Positions 36,019-44,099 of a stretch of 64,000 bases of DNA are shown here, piece after piece. Under the pieces are notes generated by a model. The model worked only from the letters and a program-made list of their open reading frames with translations. It had not been told where the DNA came from and ran no database searches. Positions within the stretch are counted from its first letter, which is position 1. The number at the start of each line of letters is the position of its first letter. The stretch is from assembly GCA_947452555.1 (NCBI GenBank), contig CANGDH010000003.1, positions 62,001 through 126,000 of the forward strand, in the 5' to 3' direction. A program made the translations under genes and the position numbers. This DNA comes from Bacteroidota bacterium (lineage in GTDB: Bacteria > Bacteroidota > Bacteroidia > Chitinophagales > Chitinophagaceae).

Positions 36019-37138
36019 TAAAACTGCGATAGTAGTGGGTTCTGGTATACTTGGTATGGCTACAGCGAGGGCATTGGCATTGAAAGGCTATAAGGTTACT
36101 GTATTTGAGCGCTCACTTCAGTCTGTTGGAGCTTCTGTTAGAAATTTTGGAATGATTTGGCCAATTGGACAACCAGACGGGAAATTGTACGATAGAGCTA
36201 TCAGGTCCAGAGAAGTATGGAAAGAATTCTTAAATGCTTCTAAAATCGGGTTTGATACATGTGGTAGTGTGCATTTAGCATATAATATAGAAGAACAAAA
36301 TGTAATAGAAGAACTATATGAACATTTCTTGAAAAACAATAGACCTGTGAGTTTATTAAGCGCCAATGAAATACAGTCTAAATACAATGGTATTGTAAAA
36401 GAAAATTTGATTGGTGGCTTATATAGTAATGATGAAGTTATTATAGATCCAAGAGAAGGGATTAAAAATTTACCAGCCTACTTAAACACCTATTATAATA
36501 TTGATTTTAAATGGGGTAATGCAATTACTAATGTAAGTACAAATACCGTGTGGTCTTTTAAAACGAAGTACAATGCGGATATAATATGTATTTGTTCTGG
36601 AGCAGATTTTGAACATTTATATCCTTATATTTTTAAAGAGCAACCTATCATAAAAACCAAATTACAAATGATGCGATTTGCATCAAATAATCCAAATTAT
36701 AGAATTGGGACCTCAATTTGCGGCGGATTGTCACTTCTGCATTATAAAAGTTTTACTGCATCTAAGTCCTTAGAAATACTAAAAGCTAAAATCGAAAGTG
36801 AAATGCCTGAATATATTAAACATGGCATACATGTGATGGTTTCTCAAAATAGCAAAGGAGAACTAACCATAGGAGATACACATGAATACGCACTTGACTT
36901 TGATCCATTTGACAATAACCATTTAAATACATTAGTGCTTAATTATTTAAAAAAAATGATGCACATTGAAGACTGGACTATGCAACAAAGCTGGAATGGA
37001 GTTTATCCTAAAATGACTAATGGGGAGACGGATTTATTCTTAAAGGTAGAACCTGGAGTTTTTATTATTAATGGTATCGGCGGAAATGGCATGACTTTGT
37101 CATTTGGGTATGCTGAAGAAACAATCGAAAAAATATAA
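36011..37138 (+). CDS. PbfD-like FAD-dependent aminophosphonate oxidase (TIGR03364 type)
   Basis: A 375-residue DAO-type flavoprotein with FAD-binding GSGILGMATARALALKGYKVTVFER at the N terminus and the family-specific GASVRNFGMIWPIGQPDG. The C terminus GIGGNGMTLSFGYAE closes the Rossmann fold. Enzymes of this group (PbfD) oxidatively deaminate 2-aminoethylphosphonate or its N-methyl derivative to phosphonoacetaldehyde. It overlaps the transporter gene by 8 bases and is followed after 3 bases by the PhnZ-like gene. I infer an aminophosphonate substrate; the precise one is open. Confidence 0.82.
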   Translation: MSSKTAIVVGSGILGMATARALALKGYKVTVFERSLQSVGASVRNFGMIWPIGQPDGKLYDRAIRSREVWKEFLNASKIGFDTCGSVHLAYNIEEQNVIEELYEHFLKNNRPVSLLSANEIQSKYNGIVKENLIGGLYSNDEVIIDPREGIKNLPAYLNTYYNIDFKWGNAITNVSTNTVWSFKTKYNADIICICSGADFEHLYPYIFKEQPIIKTKLQMMRFASNNPNYRIGTSICGGLSLLHYKSFTASKSLEILKAKIESEMPEYIKHGIHVMVSQNSKGELTIGDTHEYALDFDPFDNNHLNTLVLNYLKKMMHIEDWTMQQSWNGVYPKMTNGETDLFLKVEPGVFIINGIGGNGMTLSFGYAEETIEKI

Positions 37139-37141
37139 AAT

Positions 37142-37696
37142 ATGGAAAATAAAATTGTAACATTTATTATTGACTTATTCAACAATAAAGGGGGTGATTT
37201 ATACGGTGGCGAAGCGGTAACGCAACTAGAGCATGGTTTACAAGCAGCCCATTTTGCAGTGCTAGAAAATGCTTCAGATGCCCTTGTTACAGCGGCGCTA
37301 TTGCATGATATTGGCCATTTACTTCACGATTTGCCAGACGACGCCACAGACAAAGGAATTGATGATTTACACGAAGCTTTAGGTTCACAATTTTTAGAAA
37401 AACATTTCATAAAAGAAGTCTCGGAGCCTGTGAAATTGCATGTAAATGCAAAAAGATATTTATGCTTAGTAGAGGCTAGCTATTATAGTACTTTATCACC
37501 AACATCACAAGCAAGCCTATTACTTCAAGGTGGCATCATGTCAAGTTTTCAAAAAGATGATTTTGAAAAACATGAATTTTATAAAGAAGCAGTGGTACTA
37601 AGAAGATGGGATGATTTAGCAAAAGTACCAGACTTAATTACAGAGCCAATTGAATTTTATATAAATAAGATAGCTAACAGTTTACAAAATAATTAA
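37142..37696 (+). CDS. phnZ: PhnZ-like HD-domain mixed-valence di-iron oxygenase
   Basis: PhnZ cleaves the C-P bond of 1-hydroxy-2-aminoethylphosphonate to glycine and phosphate using O2 and a di-iron site. This 184-residue protein has Y21, E24, H31, H55-D56, H77, H100, K104 and D157. By my recollection these align with PhnZ Tyr24, Glu27, His34, His58-Asp59, His80, His104, Lys108 and Asp161, so every iron ligand and the substrate-gating tyrosine and glutamate are kept. The usual partner hydroxylase (PhnY or TmpA) is not in this operon. The gene lies 3 bases after the FAD enzyme and 2 bases before the HAD gene. Confidence 0.88.
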   Translation: MENKIVTFIIDLFNNKGGDLYGGEAVTQLEHGLQAAHFAVLENASDALVTAALLHDIGHLLHDLPDDATDKGIDDLHEALGSQFLEKHFIKEVSEPVKLHVNAKRYLCLVEASYYSTLSPTSQASLLLQGGIMSSFQKDDFEKHEFYKEAVVLRRWDDLAKVPDLITEPIEFYINKIANSLQNN

Positions 37697-37698
37697 TT

Positions 37699-38385
37699 AT
37701 GAAAATTTCAATGATCGTTTTTGATATGGCTGGTACTACAATTGATGAAGACAATATTGTGTATAAAACATTACATAAATCAATTCAAGCAGAAGGGGTT
37801 AACGTGACTTTAGAAGATGTATTAACTTATGGCGCAGGTAAAGAGAAGTTTAACGCCATTCAGGATATTGTTAATTTTTTCGGAACTAAGGAGCAAGAAT
37901 CACTTTCGCATAAAATTTTTGATTCTTTTTTGATCAATTTGAAATTAGCGTATTCAAATGCTGATATTAAGGGCATGCAGAATGCAGAAGAAGTGCTAGT
38001 CAATTTAAGAAGCCAAAATATACTTGTCGTTTTAAATACCGGTTATGATAGACCAACTGCGGTTTCATTATTAGACAAAATTAATTGGAAACAATCTTAT
38101 CATTATGATCTATTAGTCACTGCTTCGGATGTAAAAAATAGTCGACCAGCTCCTGATATGATCACCCATGCTATGAGTTTATTTTCAATTATAAATCCTA
38201 AATTAGTCATCAAAGTTGGCGATTCGAAAATTGATATCGAAGAAGGTAAAAACGCTTTATGTTTATATAGTATAGGTATTACAACAGGTGCACATTCTGC
38301 ACATCAATTGGCTGAAGCAAATCCTGATTTTATAATTAATAGTTTAGTTGAACTTCCCCTAATTATTAGTAATATTAAAAACTAG
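37699..38385 (+). CDS. Phosphonatase-like HAD hydrolase
   Basis: A 228-residue HAD-superfamily protein with motif I DMAGTTID (nucleophile Asp9), the DxAGTT variant typical of phosphonoacetaldehyde hydrolase and its relatives. Motif III/IV is KVGDSKIDIEEG. PhnX cleaves phosphonoacetaldehyde to acetaldehyde and phosphate through a Schiff-base lysine in its cap domain. Lysines are present in GAGKEKFNAI where the cap lysine would be expected, but the local pattern is not that of classical PhnX, so the match to TIGR03351 phosphonatase-like enzymes is safer. As the FAD enzyme would produce phosphonoacetaldehyde, this gene could complete the pathway. Confidence 0.78.
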   Translation: MKISMIVFDMAGTTIDEDNIVYKTLHKSIQAEGVNVTLEDVLTYGAGKEKFNAIQDIVNFFGTKEQESLSHKIFDSFLINLKLAYSNADIKGMQNAEEVLVNLRSQNILVVLNTGYDRPTAVSLLDKINWKQSYHYDLLVTASDVKNSRPAPDMITHAMSLFSIINPKLVIKVGDSKIDIEEGKNALCLYSIGITTGAHSAHQLAEANPDFIINSLVELPLIISNIKN

Positions 38386-38389
38386 TTCT

Positions 38390-38827
38390 ATGAGTGATTA
38401 TAATATTCGTAATGCTACTGAAGGTGATGTAAATTATTTTTTTGAATCCATTCAGCAGACTTATAATACAAAGCTAGATAGTGTCTTATTTTTTGAAAGA
38501 TATAAAAGCTTAGTAAAAAGCAAACATTCATTGATTTTAGTTGCATGTAATAATCTACAGAATATTGTAGGCAGTATTATTTGTGAGAAAAAATATAATT
38601 TATTTGACGAGTGCGGTTGCATTTTAATAAAAGAGTTTTACATAAGCCCTAAATATAGAAAATTAAATATTGCAGATAAATTGTATGAGATGCTAGAAAA
38701 GAAGGCTGCTAGTTTGTATATATATAAATTAGAGGTTTTATGTAATACATGTGCCACCACAACCCAGAATTTTTATATGAGGAAAAAGTTCAAATCAGAA
38801 AAAAAATTATACTCGAAAATATTTTAG
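38390..38827 (+). CDS. PhnO-like GNAT aminoalkylphosphonate acetyltransferase
   Basis: A 145-residue GNAT protein with the same length and layout as E. coli PhnO. IRNATEGDVNYFFESI opens the fold, EFYISPKYRKLNIADKLYEMLE forms the acetyl-CoA loop (PhnO has VVMPQARGLNVGSKLL), and the tail NFYMRKKFKSEKKLYSKIF parallels [20 protein letters not shown]. PhnO acetylates aminoalkylphosphonates. Position as last gene of the phosphonate operon, 4 bases after the HAD gene, supports that role. Identity is low enough that another amine acceptor is possible. Confidence 0.68.
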   Translation: MSDYNIRNATEGDVNYFFESIQQTYNTKLDSVLFFERYKSLVKSKHSLILVACNNLQNIVGSIICEKKYNLFDECGCILIKEFYISPKYRKLNIADKLYEMLEKKAASLYIYKLEVLCNTCATTTQNFYMRKKFKSEKKLYSKIF

Positions 38828-38835
38828 GGTATAAT

Positions 38836-39717
38836 TTAGGTGTTTATAATCTGATCATATAAATGGTGAATTAACCCGTCAGCAAGGCCAATTCTAGGCA
38901 CATTGATTTCATTGATATCACCCCATTTAAGAATGCTATTATAAATGGCAAGCGCAGGAATAATAACTTCAGCTCTGTCTTTCTTGATTTTATATTTATT
39001 CATTCTTTCTTCAACTGACAAGGGTTGCATTTCCTTGTAAAGTTCTTTTATGGAGTCAAATGATAACGATTCCCCATTTTTAGCTCCTATCAGAGAAAAT
39101 ATTTTATTAATATTACCACCGGAGCCAATCCCAATTAAATGATCATAATTTTTAGCAATGTCTTTTAAGGCTTCCTTCAATTCATTCCAACTATCATCCT
39201 TTACCTTGCTGGTTAACATTCTGACTGTACCAATATTAAAAGATTTCTGTAATACAACTTCAGACTTATGATATAGTGTTAATTCAGTACTTCCGCCTCC
39301 AACGTCAATATACAAATAACTATTTTCGGTATCAAGCAATTCTGCAATATGATTTTCATATATAATTTCAGCCTCTAACTCACCTGTTATTACTTCGATC
39401 TCAATGGAAGCTTCTACTTCAATTTCCTTAATTATTTCTTTAGCGTTTTCTGCATCTCTCATGGCACTTGTTGCACAAGCCATATAATGTTCCACGTCAT
39501 ATACTTTCATCAAGTGTTTAAATGCCCTAATAGTATCAACTAACATTTTACGCTTCTTAGTACCAATAAAGCCTTTTTCGAATACATCAAATCCTAACCT
39601 TAGGGGAATACGAACAAGATTTAAACGATTAAATTCAGTCTCTTTGCCTTTTTTTTCAACCTCGCAAATTAAAAGCCTTGCTGCGTTACTCCCAATATCT
39701 ATAGCTGCTAGTATCAA
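38836..39717 (-). CDS. ppx: Exopolyphosphatase / Ppx-GppA family phosphatase
   Basis: Degrades polyphosphate (or pppGpp) from its ends. The 293-residue protein has the actin-like ATPase-fold motifs AAIDIGSNAARLLI at the N terminus and YIDVGGGSTELTLY mid-protein, plus GIGSGGNINKIFSL. It lacks the long C-terminal HD domain of E. coli Ppx, so it is the short form. It is 7 bases downstream of polyphosphate kinase, which points to polyphosphate as substrate. It is convergent with the phosphonate operon, with 8 bases between stops. Confidence 0.9.
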   Translation of the reverse strand: MILAAIDIGSNAARLLICEVEKKGKETEFNRLNLVRIPLRLGFDVFEKGFIGTKKRKMLVDTIRAFKHLMKVYDVEHYMACATSAMRDAENAKEIIKEIEVEASIEIEVITGELEAEIIYENHIAELLDTENSYLYIDVGGGSTELTLYHKSEVVLQKSFNIGTVRMLTSKVKDDSWNELKEALKDIAKNYDHLIGIGSGGNINKIFSLIGAKNGESLSFDSIKELYKEMQPLSVEERMNKYKIKKDRAEVIIPALAIYNSILKWGDINEINVPRIGLADGLIHHLYDQIINT

Positions 39718-39724
39718 TTTTGTA

Positions 39725-41788
39725 TTATTTTTTTCCTTTTAGATAGTTGTATGTCTCTTCTTGAGATTTATATTTCCTTCCAACTAAAGGTACATATTTA
39801 TTGGCCAATTCACTGTCCAATATTCTGGCTTTTTGATTGTCTTTTAATTGAATATTTACAATATCAATCAGTTCTTTTTTAATTGTCGGATCTAATATAG
39901 GAGTAGCAACTTCTATTCTATGATCTAAGTTTCGTACCATCCAGTCTGCACTTGATATGTATACCTTCTCATTACCATTATTATGAAAAACCATAATTCT
40001 GGCATGCTCTAAATATTGGTCAACAATACTAATTGCATTCAGCTTAAGATTTAATTTATCATTTCCTTGCTTGAGTGTTAATATACCTCTAATAATTAAA
40101 TGTACTTCTACACCTGCTTTTGTTGCTTTATATAAATGCTCTAATAAAATATGATCGGTTAAGGAATTTAACTTTATTATGATCTTTCCTGTCTTTCCTT
40201 GTTTTGCATGTTTTATTTCATTTTCTATGAGTAATAAAATAGAGTTTCTCATATTTATTGGAGAAATAAGCAAATTGGTCATTTTTACAATTGGTTTGTC
40301 CCCTTGTTGCCAATGCTCTAAATAGTTAAATATTCTATTAGACTCATTCATTAATGGAACTGATGTTGTTAGTAAACAATGATCGGCATAAATGCGTGCT
40401 GTTTTCTCATTTAAATTTCCAGTACTAATAAAACCATATTTTACTAGTTTACCTTTTATTCTTTTTTGTATTACACAAATTTTTGCGTGTACTTTTTTGT
40501 TAGGAACCCCAACTAAAACCTTGATGCCCTCTTCTTCCATTACAGACTTCCATTCAATATTGGCTTCTTCATCAAACCTTGCCTTTAGTTCAAGAAACAC
40601 AGTAACTACTTTTCCGTTTCTAGCCGCATTAATCAATGCATTTATGACCTTAGAATTAGACGCAAGGCGGTAGGCAGTTATTTTAATGCTAATAACGTGG
40701 TCATCCATTGCGGCTTCTCTTAATAAGTCTATAATAGGATCATAAGCATGGTATGGGAAATGCAACATAACATCCTTCTTCATAATCACATCTGACACTA
40801 GCTCCTTCTTTTTAAATGCTGGATGAACTAAAGGACTTGGTCGCTTTGTTTTTTCTGGAATTACATTAGGGAAGTCCATAAAGTGCCTAAAATTATGAAT
40901 ATGCCCACCAGGGATAATGCTACTTTTCCTTGTAAGATGTAACTTCTTTATGAGAAATTCGAGCATCTCTGCATTCATCTCCTTTTCATATACAAATCTA
41001 ACAGGTTTCCCTTTTCTTCTATTCTTTATTCCTTTTGAAATTTTTTCAATAAAATTGATTCCAATTTCTTGATCTAAATCAATTTCTGCATCCTTCGTAA
41101 TTTTAAATACATGCGCTTCAAACTTATTAAATTTAAAATGAGAGAAAATGATTGGTAAATTAAATCTTATCAAATCCTCGAGTAAGATAATACTTGAAGT
41201 TCCACTTTTAGAAGGTAATTGAATAAATCTTCCTACAGACCTTGATGGGATTTCAATTAGTGAAAATTTTTGATTGTATGCGTCTGTTTTACTTCCCATT
41301 ACAATTGCTAAGTATAAACTTTTATCCCTTAGATAAGGCAACTCTGGTACATTTTCAATCATCAATGGAATAATATAAGGTCGAACCACTTCGTCGAAAT
41401 AGGTCTTTACAAAAACCTTTTGGTCAATTGTTAGTTTCTTGTCGTCAACTAAATAAATTTTATTTAGTTTTAATTCTTTATTTAGGTTTAGCCAAATTCT
41501 ATTGAATTCATTTTGCTGCCTTAATACAATACTTTGAATTTCGTCTAGTATTACTTGTGGAGATTCCAATACATCAATATTGTTAACATGACCTTTCTTG
41601 TCAATAAACTCTGCCATCCTTTTCAAAGTTGCAACACGAACCCTGAAAAATTCATCTAAATTATTGGAGAATATTCCTAAAAAACGGATACGTTCATTTA
41701 AGGGAACATTGATATCATTTGCCTCTTGGAGTACTCTTCCATTAAAACTAAGCCAACTAATATCTCTTGGAACAAACTTATTTTTCAT
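39725..41788 (-). CDS. ppk1: Polyphosphate kinase 1
   Basis: Builds inorganic polyphosphate from ATP at the membrane. The 687-residue protein has the full PPK1 layout: N-terminal FVPRDISWLSFNGRVLQEA, the phosphohistidine motif KKVHAKICVI near residue 432 (E. coli His435 region), FISTGNLNEKTARIYADHCLLT, and the second histidine in LEHARIMVF near residue 597. The gene is divergent from the PlcP-like operon across a 138-base region that holds array C, so both sides may respond to phosphate supply. It forms an operon with ppx. Confidence 0.97.
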   Translation of the reverse strand: MKNKFVPRDISWLSFNGRVLQEANDINVPLNERIRFLGIFSNNLDEFFRVRVATLKRMAEFIDKKGHVNNIDVLESPQVILDEIQSIVLRQQNEFNRIWLNLNKELKLNKIYLVDDKKLTIDQKVFVKTYFDEVVRPYIIPLMIENVPELPYLRDKSLYLAIVMGSKTDAYNQKFSLIEIPSRSVGRFIQLPSKSGTSSIILLEDLIRFNLPIIFSHFKFNKFEAHVFKITKDAEIDLDQEIGINFIEKISKGIKNRRKGKPVRFVYEKEMNAEMLEFLIKKLHLTRKSSIIPGGHIHNFRHFMDFPNVIPEKTKRPSPLVHPAFKKKELVSDVIMKKDVMLHFPYHAYDPIIDLLREAAMDDHVISIKITAYRLASNSKVINALINAARNGKVVTVFLELKARFDEEANIEWKSVMEEEGIKVLVGVPNKKVHAKICVIQKRIKGKLVKYGFISTGNLNEKTARIYADHCLLTTSVPLMNESNRIFNYLEHWQQGDKPIVKMTNLLISPINMRNSILLLIENEIKHAKQGKTGKIIIKLNSLTDHILLEHLYKATKAGVEVHLIIRGILTLKQGNDKLNLKLNAISIVDQYLEHARIMVFHNNGNEKVYISSADWMVRNLDHRIEVATPILDPTIKKELIDIVNIQLKDNQKARILDSELANKYVPLVGRKYKSQEETYNYLKGKK

Positions 41789-41842
41789 ATAAAGGTCTAA
41801 TTATCAACACTAAATTAGCTCATTCAAGGTATTGAAAATTTA

Positions 41843-41886
41843 GGTAATAATATGATAATAATTCGATAACAATGAGGTAATACACT
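41843..41886 (+). promoter_or_regulatory. Pho-box-like array C (four tandem 11-bp repeats)
   Basis: Four 11-base units between ppk1 and the PlcP-like gene: GGTAATAATAT, GATAATAATTC, GATAACAATGA and GGTAATACACT. Each has G at position 1, T at 3, AA at 4-5 and a pyrimidine at 6. The repeats read toward the PlcP-like gene, 41 bases upstream of its start. The expected -7 position reads TAGTCGC, a poor consensus match, which suggests activator dependence. Control of the divergent ppk1 is possible. Confidence 0.62.
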
Positions 41887-41926
41887 AGTCGCAAAATTTA
41901 TCTTCTTTTACTTAAAATCTAACCCC

Positions 41927-42769
41927 ATGGAAAAGCGCAAAATGGAAATTTGTGTTATCAGCGACATTCATTTAGGAACATTTGGATGTCATGCAAAAGA
42001 GGTACTAAATTATTTAAGAAGTATTAATCCTACTACGCTAATATTAAACGGTGACATTATTGACATCTGGCAATTTAGTAAGCGTTTTTTTCCAGCAAGC
42101 CATATGGCGGTTATTAAGGAGATTTTCAATATGGCAAGTAAGGGTACAAAAGTCATTTATATCACAGGGAATCACGACGAAGCAATGCGTAAGTATGCTG
42201 ACTTTGAAATGGGGAATATATTTTTAACGGATAAGATTGTTTTCGAAATAAATGGGGAGAAAAACTGGGTTTTCCACGGGGATGTATTTGATAGAACAAC
42301 AAAGGGAAGTGCAAAAATTCTGGCAAAATTAGGAGGCTATGGCTATGACTTATTAATCTTGCTTAATAGTTTATCAAATTGGATCAGAAAGTTAATGGGT
42401 AAAGAAAAAATGAGTTTTAGTAAGAAAGTTAAAAATGGCGTTAAAAAAGCGGTTTCTTGGATTGGTGATTTTGAGCAAACAGCAGCTGAATTAGCCATAG
42501 AGAATGGCTATCAATACGTAATTTGCGGACATATACATCAGCCTCAACAAAGATTAGTTACTACCGAAAAGGGTAGTGTAACTTATTTAAATAGCGGAGA
42601 TTGGATAGAGAATTTAACGGCATTGGAATACTTTGACCAAGCTTGGCATATGTATCAATATGAAGCCAAAAATTTCGAACATGTTTCTTCTGAAAAAATT
42701 AAGATAGTACACTTAAACAATGAATTGAATGTATTAACGGACGCAGTCGCTTTCCAAGTTTCTTTTTAA
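41927..42769 (+). CDS. PlcP-like calcineurin-type phospholipase C
   Basis: A 280-residue metallophosphoesterase with all five metal motifs: SDIHLGT, NGDIID, GNHDE, HGDVFD and CGHIHQP. It is distinguished from LpxH by KKVKNGVKKAVSWIGDFEQTAAELA before GHIH and by YLNSGDWIENLTALE after it. That pattern is what I recall of PlcP (S. meliloti SMc00171 type), which cuts phospholipids to diacylglycerol during phosphate starvation. A glycosyltransferase follows, overlapping by one base, as PlcP is paired with Agt elsewhere. The ATG at 41942 is a possible alternative start. An LpxH-like role cannot be fully excluded. Confidence 0.77.
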   Translation: MEKRKMEICVISDIHLGTFGCHAKEVLNYLRSINPTTLILNGDIIDIWQFSKRFFPASHMAVIKEIFNMASKGTKVIYITGNHDEAMRKYADFEMGNIFLTDKIVFEINGEKNWVFHGDVFDRTTKGSAKILAKLGGYGYDLLILLNSLSNWIRKLMGKEKMSFSKKVKNGVKKAVSWIGDFEQTAAELAIENGYQYVICGHIHQPQQRLVTTEKGSVTYLNSGDWIENLTALEYFDQAWHMYQYEAKNFEHVSSEKIKIVHLNNELNVLTDAVAFQVSF

Positions 42770-43755
42770 TGAAAATTTTTTATGCAATACAAGGTACAGG
42801 GAATGGTCATTTAAGTAGGGCGATTCAACTATATCCATATTTGCAGAAATATGGCGAAGTGGATTTTTTCTTAAGCGGCTCTAATTCACAATTAAATAAC
42901 TCCATACCAGTCAAATTTAAAAGCAAGGGGGTAAGTCTATTCTATAAACATACTGGGGGGTTGGATTATATGAAAATTCTTAAATCCTTGTCTTTAAATT
43001 TATACAAGGAAGCTAAAGCATTACCTGTTGAGCAATATGATTTGGTGATAAATGATTTCGAATTTGTATCTTCTTTAGCTTGTTCTATTAAAAAAGTACC
43101 TTGTGTTCAATTTGGTCACCAAGCCAGCTTTCAAAGTAAGAAAACGCCGAGGTCAAAATCCTTGAATCCTATTGGAAATTTAATTTTAGAAAATTTTGTA
43201 AAAAGCGAATATTATTTAGGACTTCATTTTAGTTCTTATGATACAAATATTTATAACCCAATAATAAAAGACGAAATCATTAATGCAGAACCCATTAATG
43301 ATGGGCATATTACGGTATATCTGCCTCAATATTCTATCCATTTTTTGGAGCCCTTTTTGCTAGAAAAAAGAAATTTCCACTTTGAAATATTTACAAAGGA
43401 AGTTAATAGGATAGTATGTAAGAATAACATTACTTACTTTCCTATTAATAATAATCAATTTTCAAATAGCATGATAAGATCTTATGGAATAATTACTGCT
43501 GGTGGATTTGAAACACCGGCAGAAGCCATGTATATGAGTAAAAAAGTCTTAAGTATACCTATTAAGAACCATTTTGAGCAAGCTTGTAATGCTTATGCTT
43601 TAGAACAGTTGGGGATAAAAGTTTTACATACAATTGACAAAAGTTTTAGTCAACATTTTGATATGTGGGTAGACAACTATAAATCCATAAAATTAGATTT
43701 AAAACACTCCACAGCAGATATTGTTGAAATTTTAATGCAAAAAACAAAAAAATAA
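42769..43755 (+). CDS. GT-B glycosyltransferase (MurG-like fold), PlcP partner
   Basis: A 328-residue glycosyltransferase with the two-domain GT-B layout. The glycine-rich N-terminal loop is IQGTGNGHLSRAIQLYPYL. The C-terminal nucleotide-sugar site is GGFETPAEAMYMSKKVLSIPIKNHFEQACNAYALEQLG. The start codon overlaps the stop of the PlcP-like gene (TAATG), so the two are translationally coupled. I infer that it glycosylates the diacylglycerol released by the phospholipase, giving a phosphorus-free glycolipid. Donor sugar and product are unknown. Confidence 0.78.
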   Translation: MKIFYAIQGTGNGHLSRAIQLYPYLQKYGEVDFFLSGSNSQLNNSIPVKFKSKGVSLFYKHTGGLDYMKILKSLSLNLYKEAKALPVEQYDLVINDFEFVSSLACSIKKVPCVQFGHQASFQSKKTPRSKSLNPIGNLILENFVKSEYYLGLHFSSYDTNIYNPIIKDEIINAEPINDGHITVYLPQYSIHFLEPFLLEKRNFHFEIFTKEVNRIVCKNNITYFPINNNQFSNSMIRSYGIITAGGFETPAEAMYMSKKVLSIPIKNHFEQACNAYALEQLGIKVLHTIDKSFSQHFDMWVDNYKSIKLDLKHSTADIVEILMQKTKK

Positions 43756-44099
43756 TGTACACAATTTTGAATGAGAAAGAGGAAGAGATTGCTTATATCC
43801 AAAACATGATGATTTTAGATACTAAGCTAGACGGTGTATTTGGTATTCTAATTGGAGATTGTTTTTTCGGAAAACAAAAAAATGTAATAGGAAAAATTTT
43901 CAATAATACGGCCTACCTAGTGAATGGAGAAATTGTTGGTAAAATTCAAAATAATAAAGAATACAAAAATATTAATCTTAAGAAATCTCATATGATGGAA
44001 GCATGGGACCTTTTATCTAATATTAAAGAACATACTAGTGAGTGGATAGTAGAAACAAAAAAGTGGTCTAAGAAAAGTCTACTAGAAAGTCTTTCTTAA
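43755..44099 (+). CDS. Hypothetical protein in PlcP-glycosyltransferase operon
   Basis: I do not recognise this 114-residue protein. It has no signal peptide or membrane segment. The middle is beta-rich with repeated glycine-lysine-isoleucine turns (GKIFNNTAYLVNGEIVGKIQNNKEYKNINL). The C terminus is helical and basic (EWIVETKKWSKKSLLESLS). Its ATG overlaps the glycosyltransferase stop, making it the third cistron of a tightly coupled operon. A cytoplasmic accessory role in the same pathway is inferred from position only. Its stop overlaps the convergent ypdA stop by 4 bases. Confidence 0.72.
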   Translation: MYTILNEKEEEIAYIQNMMILDTKLDGVFGILIGDCFFGKQKNVIGKIFNNTAYLVNGEIVGKIQNNKEYKNINLKKSHMMEAWDLLSNIKEHTSEWIVETKKWSKKSLLESLS

